Assembly (NCBI GenBank): GCA_033085395.1
Contig: JANQBS010000573.1
Span: 1 to 13,385 of the forward strand
Source: Xanthoparmelia taractica
Taxonomy: Eukaryota; Ascomycota; Lecanoromycetes; Lecanorales; Parmeliaceae
Direction of reading: 5' to 3'
Length of the DNA: 13,385 nt
Position numbers and translations under genes: made by a program. Positions within the stretch are counted from its first letter, which is position 1, and each line of letters starts with the position of its first letter. Positions 1-7,818 of the stretch are shown in pieces. The notes below the pieces were generated by a model. That model was given only the letters and a program-made list of their open reading frames with translations. It did not search any database and had not been told where the DNA came from.

Positions 1-849
1 GAATAATAATTAGAATACGTTCGTATAATTCTATATAGAGTAACTTCTTCTATATATAATATATTTCCCATATCCCTGCATATAATATAAAATATCTCTA
101 TATATATTAGAAATTTCTCAGATTATTTCATGATACTAGCACGTCTCTTAGACTATCTCATAAAAATCAAATGATATAATCTTAATATTATATCATACCA
201 TGGTATGGTATCGACATCCCATATCCCAGACTATTTTAGATCTTTTCGACCCGTAAGAGTAAGTATTAATTAAGACGTATTTATATATAGTATTAAGCTT
301 ATACTAGACTTAATTAAAAACTAGAGTATTAACGCTAGAATTATAATATAAAGTATTTAATTATTACTTATTTAAAGTATATAATTAAGTATTCTAGTTA
401 TAATCCTAGCTAGCTATACTCTTAAATAGTATTCTTAGTAGTTATATAGATTATTCCCTAGAATATTCTATAGAATAGTATCTTAGAGATATATTTTTCT
501 ATGAAATAATATTAGAAAAATTCTATATTACGAGATAATATTAGTTAAATTCTATATTATCTCGTAGTAATATAGAATTTAAAGACCTTATATTAAATCG
601 TACTATAATAGAGTATTCGAAGTTAATATCTTATACTATATCGTATCTTTCTTATTACTAACTTTAACTTTTTTTTTAACTTTTTTATATTTCTTTATAT
701 CTTAAATATATAAAATAATATTAAAAATCTATAATTTTATTCTATTAGAATTATAATATAAAGAGATTTATTTATATCGATTTATTATAGTAAATAATAT
801 ATAATTTCTATTAAATTAGATTCTAGAAAATTTAATCGTATTACGCGTA
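1..849. repeat. RIP-degraded AT-rich repeat relic
   Basis: This stretch is almost entirely A+T, full of TpA, with stop codons in every frame and no coding potential I can read. That is the usual end state of repeat-induced point mutation in ascomycetes. Positions about 55-245 keep some CpA and TpG (for example a 12-bp palindrome ATACCATGGTAT at 195-206), so mutation is uneven. I could not recognise the parent element. The fold-back element at 850-1353 appears to have inserted at the TA at 848-849, at or near the right edge of this relic. The left edge is outside the window. Confidence 0.7.
503..580. repeat. Short tandem duplication forming an inverted repeat
   Basis: Positions 503-530 and 532-559 are near-identical direct copies with a 29-bp period. 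In addition 518-540 is the reverse complement of 555-580, apart from a 3-base insertion (TAG/CTA), with a 14-base loop at 541-554. A long AT-rich hairpin could form. It lies in RIP-degraded DNA, so it is probably a relic of a repeat end rather than a functional site. Confidence 0.6.
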
Positions 850-1036
850 CTCGTATTTACTTAGAAATATATCTTACTAGAATATATATAGAGCTAGCTC
901 TATTATCTTCTTATTAAAGTTTCTTTACTTATATAACTAATATAATATAATATTATTTAAATTTTAAAATTTAAAGTAATATTTAAATAAATTTTAATTA
1001 AATTAGTATTGAATTAAAGTATTTATTACTTTAAAG
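850..1036 (+). repeat. Left arm of fold-back element
   Basis: This inverted-repeat arm of about 187 bp pairs with 1133-1353. It is almost fully C/G-depleted at RIP target sites. Where the right arm keeps C or G, as in GTTCACCCAG, this arm has T or A, as in ATTTACTTAG. Confidence 0.7.
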
Positions 1037-1132
1037 CCTAGGGTCGCGGAAGCCCGCGATCAACCGGGCCCGAGAATCCTCCTTTCGGAGAGAGCCTAAG
1101 CCTCGAAAGAAGCACTCAAAGAGACCTCAAAT
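1037..1132. other. GC-rich, non-mutated core of fold-back element
   Basis: This island of about 96 bp between the two AT-rich arms keeps CpA, CpC and GpG and shows no RIP decay. It contains a perfect hairpin TCGCGG-AAGC-CCGCGA near 1044-1059 and a shorter CTCC-TTTC-GGAG hairpin near 1079-1090. No ORF, and no tRNA or other RNA gene pattern, can be supported. The sharp change in composition coincides with the inner ends of the arms. The simplest reading is that the core is single-copy and so was not a RIP target, or that it is a captured segment. Confidence 0.55.
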
Positions 1133-1353
1133 CTGATAAAATAATAAGATACTTTAGTATAATACTAACTTAGTTAATACTTAATAAATTCTTATAGTTT
1201 TTAAAAATTTATATAAATATTATTCTAAATTTTAGACTTTTTCTTAATAATATTTTATTATATTATATATATAAGCGAGGGAATACTAACAAGAAGTTAA
1301 TAGGGCTAGCCCTATGCATATCCTAGTGAGATGCATTTCTGGGTGAACACGAG
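1133..1353 (-). repeat. Right arm of fold-back element
   Basis: This is the inverted partner of 850-1036, a little longer because of about 25-30 extra bases near 1170-1205. The outer 50 bp are the less mutated copy. Read as reverse complement they show two similar 15-mers, CACCCAGAAATGCAT and CACTAGGATATGCAT, placed 17 bp apart. This is the spacing expected of paired transposase-binding sites in pogo/Fot1-type ends. Confidence 0.7.
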
Positions 1354-1355
1354 TA

Positions 1356-1539
1356 TCTTTTTTCACTGCCAAGGATTGCTGCACACCCTAATACAATAGT
1401 GCGCAGATTGTAACAATCTTCCCACCCCTATCGTAGCCAAACCGGCCCCTAGCCGCAAAGGCTCAGCCCTATACTAAGGCCTAGGATGCACGCATACTCG
1501 TACGATCAATAAAGCCCTTCTCCATCACCCATCTACGAC
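1356..1539 (+). promoter_or_regulatory. 5' flank of the lipase gene
   Basis: This is normal-composition DNA between the fold-back element and the lipase start codon. It contains one 15-bp palindrome, AGATTGTAACAATCT (1405-1419), the size of a possible regulator site. There is no clear TATA box. The whole upstream region left to the gene is only 184 bp, so promoter elements may extend into the transposon relic. Confidence 0.4.
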
Positions 1540-3147
1540 ATGCCTCGACGGCGAGAAGACGTCAACAAGAGGATCGGGAGTATACTTGCGCACGACTCCG
1601 CCAGAGTAGTCGTCCAATCAACCTTGACGACATCTGGAACGGCCGTCGATGCTTCGGGATCAGGAGACGGACACTCGACGAGTAATCTCCGCGCCCTCTC
1701 GCAAGCCGTTGCGGAAGCTTGTGGGCATCTCGATATAGTTCTGCGCGAGATTCATGACGAGGCCGACGACACTGATAGCCGTACGTTCAGTATATAGCTG
1801 ACTGCTCTTGCCCTGTCATATCCCTTCCCAGTACTACGATTCATAGTCGAAAGCTCAAGTCTGATTTAATGACTTCAAGCGAGCAGGCGGTGCGAGTATG
1901 AAATTCCTCGACTACATTGAGAAGATCGAGCGATACGTTAATCATCGCTTACCAGACGAAGGTCTCGGACCCTTTTCGCTGTACGTATCTATGACCTTGT
2001 CATTTGCGCTATTGATGGCGCGAGGCCCCAAAACATAAACGCCTATCTCTGATCTCGGTTGACTCTTTTCTGATTGGCGGAAAAGGTCAGTCCCGCAGTG
2101 GCAGCGAGTGACCACGGCCGCTGAAGTATCCAAAGCCGTCCGCAAATGTCGTACCTCTTCTGAAATGCAGTTCCTGGCCCCAGCATCGTGGAACGGAAGT
2201 AGAAAGACGATGATTGTTCGCACGTATCATTCGTGCGGTTCCAAAATCCTCGTTATTGGCATAAGAGGGACGGTCACGACGATGGATTGGGCTGTGAATT
2301 CGAACACAAGCCCTGTTAAGGCCCCAGAAGTATGTTGAATTCCCTAAGCAATCGGGCGTCGGTCAGAGATTTCTAATAAAGTCCCCCCTCATAGCTAGGG
2401 GAATCGATGTCCTGTCATCGCGGGTTTCTAGGGATTGCGAGGCGGATGGAAAATATGGTGATCGAGGCAATAGAGAAGGAGACATTGTCCATCTCCGAGA
2501 ACTCGAAGGACGTGATATTCACAGGCCACTCGGCAGGAGCTGCGGTCGCGCAGATACTGTTTGGATTTGCATGCTCTACAACGAGGACCACCGCACTATC
2601 GCAGGCCGTTGCTGGTGGGTGCATCTCCCATTTCCTCTCATTAGCACCGCTGTCTATATGTCACTGATTTCACACTCTACAAGGCTTCAACAAGATTGAC
2701 TGCATTGTTTTTGCCAGCCCACCAGTGACCCTTCCTTCAATTCCTTGCCCAGACAACAGCCTTTTCCTGACATTCATCAACGAAGGAGACCCTATTTGCT
2801 TAGCCCAGCCGGCCTACATCACTTGTCTACTAGAAGCCTATGCCCGGGCACTTCCGAGAGAGCCTACGCGTCTAGAAATGCCAGATACATACTACAAGAT
2901 CAGTGGAACTTGTGTGGTCTTAAGAGACGTAGCTTCCGATGAGGCAGAGGAAATTGAGCCAAGAGCATTCGGTGTGGAGCCTGCGGTATTGGATAGGGCC
3001 CTGTTTGGGAATCCTGTGCTCCACAGTATGAGGGAGTATCTGAATAGGGTGAATAAATTGCGCGAGTTTGTGGAAATAGGCATTCCTTCCTCCACAAACG
3101 AGATAGTACCAGTTGTGAGAGATGAACTTGCTGATCAGACACCATAG
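1540..3147 (+). CDS. Class 3 lipase-like alpha/beta hydrolase, five exons
   Basis: This is a predicted triacylglycerol lipase/esterase of the fungal Lipase_3 family. My exon model is 1540-1780, 1887-1980, 2086-2329, 2395-2614 and 2684-3147. It joins in frame to 420 residues. Landmarks are the oxyanion-side strand ILVIGIRGT (about residues 166-174), DWAVN, and the nucleophile elbow GHSAG (Ser about 239). The core strand IVFASPP is followed by a candidate acid in NEGDP (Asp about 302) and a candidate base in HSMREYL (His about 380), so the triad looks intact. There is no obvious signal peptide, which suggests an intracellular enzyme. Splice sites are GTACGT, GTACGT, GTATGT and GTGGGT. Two acceptors in this model are AAG, which is unusual. 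For intron 2, GTATCT (1985) to CGCAG (2098) is an equally in-frame alternative giving 417 residues. The first intron end (1886) is the least certain. The gene converges on the NLR gene 164 bp away; lipases are among known effector partners of fungal NLRs, but a link here is inference. Confidence 0.75.
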
Positions 3148-3311
3148 TAGAGACAGAAAATTTCATGTCCGTACTTTTACGACTCCCACAGATACCTTGT
3201 CACATCGCTGGAGTATCAAATGGGCCTCTGTGGGGCTTACGCACTCAAACGGTCAGCTTGATCGCTCATGTTATATTCTGGTGCAACCTACACCGCAGGA
3301 TATCGTATCAG
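3148..3311. other. Shared 3' intergenic region of convergent genes
   Basis: These 164 bp separate the lipase stop codon from the stop codon of the oppositely oriented NLR gene. Both 3' ends must lie in or beyond it, so the two transcripts may overlap. I see no clear AATAAA signal and no stable hairpin. Confidence 0.5.
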
Positions 3312-6287
3312 CTACCCCCCTACCTGCATTCGTGCCCGCCGGACTTGATCTAATATGCCCAGACAGTCTCGAGTGTTGTGGTGATTTGACCCCAGCGCCT
3401 TTTCGAGTCCTTCATATGCAGATGAAAGATATGTGTCTGCATCTTTGAGCTGGTTCTGCTTGCTATATAGCCTGCCCAAATCTCTCTTCGTCCTCAGTGT
3501 ATCAGGATGATCAATACCAAGTTGAGCTTCCTGGCTGGCGAGAGCCTTGTCCAATTGATCTCGAGCATCTAGAAATTGCCCGCGATCTATATAGACGTTT
3601 GCTAAGCCAGTGATAGATGACAATGTATTTGGGTGATCATTACCAGACTTGGCCCCTAAGCCTTGGACAGCGCGCTTGTAAAGAGACTCGGCATCGTCTA
3701 GTCGGTTTTCGAGGTGGCGGAGACGTGCCAGATCTTTGACTGTTTTTAAGGTGAATGGGTGATCTGGTCCTAGCTGCTCTTCTTGTCCGGCCAGTGCTCG
3801 GAGATACAAAGAGCCTGACAGCTCATATTTCCCCACAGCCGAGTAGACGCGAGCCAAGTTCCAGAATCCCCTCAAGGTATTCGGATGGTCGGGCCCCAAA
3901 TGTTTCTCTCTTCCGGCCACCACACGTTTCGAGAGAGACTCTGCCACAATGTAATCGCCTTGATCTAATCTTGCGCTTGCCATATTCATTACTGTCTTGA
4001 GAGTTTCAGGATGATCGTCTCCCAGCTCCTTTTCCTGTCCTTCCATGGCTCGTTGATACAGCACATTCGCTCTCTCATAATGGCCCTGTTTTTTGAGGAC
4101 CATTCCCAAGTTCATCGCTGACCATAACGTTCTCAAGTGGTTGTCACCCAAAGTTCTTTCATGCGCGCCTAATGCTCTCTCGAACAACGGTTTGGCATCG
4201 TCGTATTGACCCTTCTTGAAAAACCCAGATGCCAGATCCAAAACTGTTTGGAGCGTATCCGGATGGTCGGGACCCAATTCTTTTTGTTGACCGCTCAGCG
4301 CTCTCAAATAGAACGATTCTGCTTCTCCGTATTGCCCTTCCTTAGAGTAGATATTGCCCAGTTTCGAGACGGCCTTCAGCGTATCTGGACCATTGGGACC
4401 AAGCTCTTTCTCTGTTGCTTTCAAGACTCGTTGGCACAGTGTTTTTGACTCCTTGTAGCGAGCTTGCCGCTTGTAAAAAGTCGCGAAACGAGTTGCAGAC
4501 AGTCTGAAAGAACCGGCGCCTAGATTGTCACCTTCTTGCAAGTACTCTGAATCGTTTTGGATACACGCATCCAGGTGTGACAGGGTTATCTGTCTCGTGT
4601 CAAGAGGATACTGATCGATTCGGCTTTCACTCAAATACGTCGTCAACATGGAGATCGCCTCCTTAGTAAATTGTTGACGACTCGAGTCGTGTCGGCGAAG
4701 CTTTAACCAGTCTTGAACCAATGGGTGGAGAGAAAACTTGGAGAAGTCTTGGTTTTGGTGGTCTAGGCTTTGGATTAGGGATAGGTTCCGCAACTCAACT
4801 AGTACGTCCTCGAATTTGTACTTGTCCCATTCATTATTCGTAGAAAATATATCCATCCAGTCGGGGGGTGACTGGGACGACTGAAAATTTGTTCGAAAAA
4901 GATCTTCGGACACATTTTGATTGTCGAGAAATGCAGAAATAGTTAGAAAATGCGTCTTCTTATCTTTCTGTATATCGTCCAAGCCTACTTGCTGAAACGA
5001 CATTTCCCAGGTCGTAAAAACACTAAGAGAGCTGTCATCCATTGCATCGCCAAGCCTTTTCTTATACTCCCAAAGTTCGGGAATATGTTTCAACACAGCC
5101 AATCTCCGTCCATGGTAGCGTTCCATAAAGTTCTGAAGGCCCAGTTTTCGACCGCTGATGTAAGCACCAGCCTGGTCAATGGCGAGAGGTAGACAGCCAA
5201 GCCTTTTCACGATGTTCCGGCCCTCTAGAGCGTTTTCGGGATCCATTTCCAGCCCTGAGCGCCGGAGGAGAAGGTCAAGGCCTTCGTCCTCGGACATGAT
5301 CTCCAGTCGTATCGTAGGTCCCAGTCTCTCTGCTTCTGCATGTCTACTTATGATCACAATGGCGCCATTCACGCCAACAGGAAAATGGTCCTGAATTGGT
5401 GTATTACGAAAGGTCCCGGGCTGATCGAAGTTATCATAAACGAGTAGCCACGGCTCAGACCAACGGCTCAGCGTCGCTTTGACGAAGGCGGTCCTCGCCG
5501 CTATGTCGACAAAAGCTTTTCGGCTGCCTGGAAGGAACTCCGAGATGGTTGGGATACTGTGCGAGAGCGCGGTGGGTGTCGAAGCGTCAGCCCAAAATAT
5601 GGATCTGAAGCGTTGGCTTGTGAATGCTCGCCGGCAGTATTCAAGAACAAATTGGGTCTTGCCTAAACCACCCATGCCGAGCACCACAACAATGCGCGGG
5701 CTCGCAATAGGTTCCGATGAAGGCCCAAATTTCTGACTCATATCCACGAGTGCAACCTCGCGGCCAACAAAACGAGACACTTGCACCGAAGGTACATGGT
5801 ATCGTACGTTCTGCTCCGGGTCAGAGATGTCGTCATTGGCTCTGCTTCGACTCCCTAAAGCCAAGTAGAGGGTGAGTGTGGATTTGTAATGCTCAAGGGC
5901 CTGTTGAATTAGGGGAAACATTCTTTCTTTTCTCATGCTCCTCATTGCTTTCCATACTCGTTGAGTTCGAGAAGCATCTCGAACGGGGAACACGTCATCC
6001 AAGAGGGCATCCAAGCGCCTGACTTGGTCATGGCAGCCATCAATCGTTTGACTCAAAGCGAGCTCTTCGTCTTCGCTGATGCTGTGGGCATCTACTCTGG
6101 CCCGGATACGTTCAATGACGGAGAGCAGCAGGGGCAATTGGTTTTCTATCTCGCGGAACGGTTTCGCGTGCTCCGGTGTTATTCGCGAGTGTATATGAAT
6201 CATGCGCTTGAGAAGCTTGTAGCTGAATTCGACCAGTTGGACGAGTGCTCCCGTGAAGCCGACAGCAACGATGGCTTCCGCCATCAT
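3312..6287 (-). CDS. STAND/NLR protein: SesA-like, NB-ARC, TPR repeats
   Basis: This is an intron-free gene for a 991-residue fungal NOD-like receptor. The frame is open back to 6437, but I start at the ATG at 6287, where MMAEAIVAVGF gives the normal beginning of the domain. Residues about 2-147 resemble the SesA/NACHT-N helical domain (FREIENQLPLLLSVIERI; later DDVFPVRDASRTQRV), a cell-death effector-type module. The NB-ARC ATPase follows: P-loop GMGGLGKTQ (204-212), Walker B LLVYDNFD (281-288), sensor-like IISRH, and GCLPLA (364-369). A winged-helix-like region ends in LHPLVQDWLKLR (about 520-531). The C-terminus is a TPR sensor array (628 to end). Such proteins are thought to oligomerise when the repeats sense a ligand and then activate the N-terminal effector. 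All nucleotide-binding motifs look intact and there is no internal stop, so the gene is probably functional. The exact ligand cannot be inferred. Confidence 0.9.
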   Translation of the reverse strand: MMAEAIVAVGFTGALVQLVEFSYKLLKRMIHIHSRITPEHAKPFREIENQLPLLLSVIERIRARVDAHSISEDEELALSQTIDGCHDQVRRLDALLDDVFPVRDASRTQRVWKAMRSMRKERMFPLIQQALEHYKSTLTLYLALGSRSRANDDISDPEQNVRYHVPSVQVSRFVGREVALVDMSQKFGPSSEPIASPRIVVVLGMGGLGKTQFVLEYCRRAFTSQRFRSIFWADASTPTALSHSIPTISEFLPGSRKAFVDIAARTAFVKATLSRWSEPWLLVYDNFDQPGTFRNTPIQDHFPVGVNGAIVIISRHAEAERLGPTIRLEIMSEDEGLDLLLRRSGLEMDPENALEGRNIVKRLGCLPLAIDQAGAYISGRKLGLQNFMERYHGRRLAVLKHIPELWEYKKRLGDAMDDSSLSVFTTWEMSFQQVGLDDIQKDKKTHFLTISAFLDNQNVSEDLFRTNFQSSQSPPDWMDIFSTNNEWDKYKFEDVLVELRNLSLIQSLDHQNQDFSKFSLHPLVQDWLKLRRHDSSRQQFTKEAISMLTTYLSESRIDQYPLDTRQITLSHLDACIQNDSEYLQEGDNLGAGSFRLSATRFATFYKRQARYKESKTLCQRVLKATEKELGPNGPDTLKAVSKLGNIYSKEGQYGEAESFYLRALSGQQKELGPDHPDTLQTVLDLASGFFKKGQYDDAKPLFERALGAHERTLGDNHLRTLWSAMNLGMVLKKQGHYERANVLYQRAMEGQEKELGDDHPETLKTVMNMASARLDQGDYIVAESLSKRVVAGREKHLGPDHPNTLRGFWNLARVYSAVGKYELSGSLYLRALAGQEEQLGPDHPFTLKTVKDLARLRHLENRLDDAESLYKRAVQGLGAKSGNDHPNTLSSITGLANVYIDRGQFLDARDQLDKALASQEAQLGIDHPDTLRTKRDLGRLYSKQNQLKDADTYLSSAYEGLEKALGSNHHNTRDCLGILDQVRRARMQVGG
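3399..4406 (-). repeat. Eight tandem 42-residue TPRs (126-bp period)
   Basis: Within the NLR gene, eight consecutive units of exactly 42 residues start with variants of (E/Q)LGPDHPDTL and end in ALxGQEK-like helices. A ninth partial unit (ALGSNHHNTR) follows, and a half-unit precedes the array. This is the TPR_10/TPR_12 type typical of fungal NB-ARC proteins. Units differ at many positions, including degenerate ones (TLGDNHLRTL, KSGNDHPNTL), so the array is not a recently homogenised one. Confidence 0.9.
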
Positions 6288-6600
6288 GGCAATTGAAAGT
6301 TTGGTGCTTAGGGGCGGGTGGCTGGTGGCTGGGGTTAAACCGTTCCACTTCCCGAGCTCCCGTCCTAGTGGTTTAACCCCCGCTTTCGCCCCGTGGCCTC
6401 TAATAAGGTAACTTTGGCACACCGGGCCAGTTTTCAATCCGTAGCTAATTAGTTTAGCTGCTTAAACACGAAATATGTGGTAGATTGGTAGGATTCCTCG
6501 TGTACGGTAAAATGGATTCAAGTCTCACTCAGTTCTCACAATTTTCAGACTCGCTTACTCTAGAGAGTACATCATAGTGGGGTAGAGTAAAGTAGGGATA
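6288..6600 (-). promoter_or_regulatory. 5' flank of the NLR gene
   Basis: This normal-composition DNA lies between the NLR start codon and the left end of the Fot1-like transposon. Its most striking element is a pair of perfect 11-bp inverted arms, GGGGTTAAACC (6331-6341) and GGTTTAACCCC (6370-6380), separated by 28 bp. This could be a regulator site or an RNA stem in the leader. Before transposon insertion this segment would have been contiguous with 10178-10349, forming one divergent promoter region of about 485 bp. Confidence 0.5.
6331..6380. repeat. Inverted repeat upstream of the NLR gene
   Basis: Perfect arms GGGGTTAAACC and GGTTTAACCCC with a 28-bp spacer lie about 45-95 bp upstream of the NLR start codon. 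The arms do not extend further. They could be paired binding sites or a 5'-UTR stem; I cannot tell which. Confidence 0.55.
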
Positions 6601-6667
6601 CTCGTATTCACTGGGAAGTGTAATCCACTGGGAAGTGCAATATAGGGTTAGGGCTAGCCTATCAAAA
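6601..6667 (+). repeat. Left terminal inverted repeat of Fot1-like element
   Basis: The repeat begins CTCGTATTCACTGGGAAGTG and holds two direct copies of a 17-mer built on CACTGGGAAGTG(C/T)AAT, at offsets 9 and 26. Such internal repeats are typical of Fot1/Pot2 ends and are likely transposase-binding sites. It ends with a telomere-like TAGGGTTAGGG segment and GCTAGCCTATCAAAA. Confidence 0.9.
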
Positions 6668-7818
6668 TGTCGCCTTTTTTGAATTCCTTTGCTAGATCTA
6701 CCTGAATAGTACATTTTTATTATTCTAGGCTATATGGTATAGTTGGAAGGCTATGGCCAGTTACTATACTAGATCGTAAGTTTAATTCTACTAAGTTCCT
6801 ATGATTTTTCGCGATGATGAAAAAAATTAATTAGAATTACCGCATTTAATTAGGCTCGTACTCGCCTAAGAAGATAATCAAAAAAGCTACTACTAATAGT
6901 AGTACTATCTAAGCTATTATCTAAGTCTAAATATTCGTATAGTATCGTGATATTATAGTGATTACTGACGTAGTTCCTAATAGGCTTCTAAAATTCAATT
7001 TTTTTAATATTCTAGAATGCTATAGGAACTACTATATTATATATAGTAGCTAGAACAAACACGTGTAGGGCACGTATATATAGCTATAGAACGTACTTTA
7101 TAACGTAACGATAAGGCTATATGGAGTCGGGTTTATTCGAGATAGAAATATCTAGCGGGGAATTACGTTCTCGACGGCGAGGTCTACTAGTAGCGAAACG
7201 TCTTTAACCTCGCTATAGCATAAACCTATCGCTAATAACGATATATAGCTTACTTCGACTAAAGCGATAGATAGCTAGATAAGATGATAAGGGTATTCTA
7301 GCTATAGACTTAAAAGGTAAAAACTTCGATTATGATAGAGAGGTCTAACGACGGCGAGGTTAACTAAACGTCGCTATTAATTATTCTCGGTAATAGATAG
7401 AGTAAAATACTTACTCCGACTATATTTATAGATAACTATAATCGATAATAATAATATTATAAAGTCGATCGATATATATAAAAAAAGGCTAATATAAAAA
7501 GATCGAATAAATATCGATTAAGAGTTTACGCTACTCTGCTATAAAGAAGCGATTTTAAGGCGTATTTTAAGGGTAATTAGCTTAAATTTCGTACCTACGA
7601 GTAGATTCTATATTCTTCTATATCTTTTAATCGGAGATTTTATTAATATTCTATAACTAAAAATAGTAATATCTATATACCTCGCTATACGACTTGGTTA
7701 TCTACTAGATAATATAGTTAGATAATAAACTTATAAACCTATAGTTCTACTATAGCTAAATTATATCCTTTATCTCCTCTACTAATAACTCTAAAGATCT
7801 TAAAGACTTTAGAGAAGC
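6668..7818. other. 5' part of the transposon, no readable gene
   Basis: The first 150 bp or so inside the left TIR keep some CpA/TpG; after that RIP decay is heavy. I could not restore any protein-like reading on either strand. Two blocks share the 12-mer CGACGGCGAGGT (7172-7183 and 7349-7360), followed by AAACGTC and, further on, TACT(T/C)CGACT (7251-7260 and 7412-7421). This suggests an old direct duplication of about 160-180 bp, perhaps subterminal repeats. Confidence 0.5.

Larger units (their letters stand above)
850..1353. mobile_element. Fold-back MITE-like element, TA-flanked
   Basis: This 504-bp non-coding element is bounded by TA on each side (848-849 and 1354-1355). Its ends are inverted copies. 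Over the outermost 55 positions the left end (850-904) matches the reverse complement of 1299-1353 at 43 sites, and all 12 differences are C-to-T or G-to-A transitions with the left end as the mutated partner. The inverted similarity continues inward, with small gaps, to about 1036 and 1133. The terminus CTCGT(A/G)TTCAC and two roughly 15-bp direct repeats starting at offsets 9 and 26 match the TIR plan of the Fot1-like element at 6601-10175. It is therefore probably a non-autonomous relative mobilised by a pogo/Fot1-type transposase. There is no ORF. Confidence 0.75.

Noticed and set aside
1..849. A readable transposase in the left AT-rich block
   Set aside because: Unlike 7819-9330, no frame gave any recognisable protein block even when C-to-T changes were allowed for.
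1037..1132. GC-rich core as a tRNA or rRNA fragment
   Set aside because: Hairpins are present, but there is no tRNA T-loop (GGTTCGAATCC-type), no cloverleaf, and no rRNA stretch I can recognise.
1942..2223. Minus-strand frame across lipase exons 2-3
   Set aside because: It is a shadow of the lipase gene; the plus strand has lipase motifs and consistent splice phases.
3122..3448. Plus-strand frame after the lipase stop
   Set aside because: It overlaps the lipase end in another frame and the NLR 3' end, and has no domain features.
5961..6296. 111-residue plus-strand frame opposite the NLR start
   Set aside because: It is an antisense shadow of the strongly supported NLR coding sequence, with no recognisable motif.
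6288..6437. 50-residue upstream extension of the NLR reading frame
   Set aside because: The extension is low in domain-like content, while MMAEAIVAVGF at 6287 fits the standard beginning of SesA-type domains. The extra frame also overlaps the promoter inverted repeat.
6529..6714. 61-residue minus-strand frame over the left TIR
   Set aside because: It is built largely of transposon TIR sequence, so it is a chance open frame.
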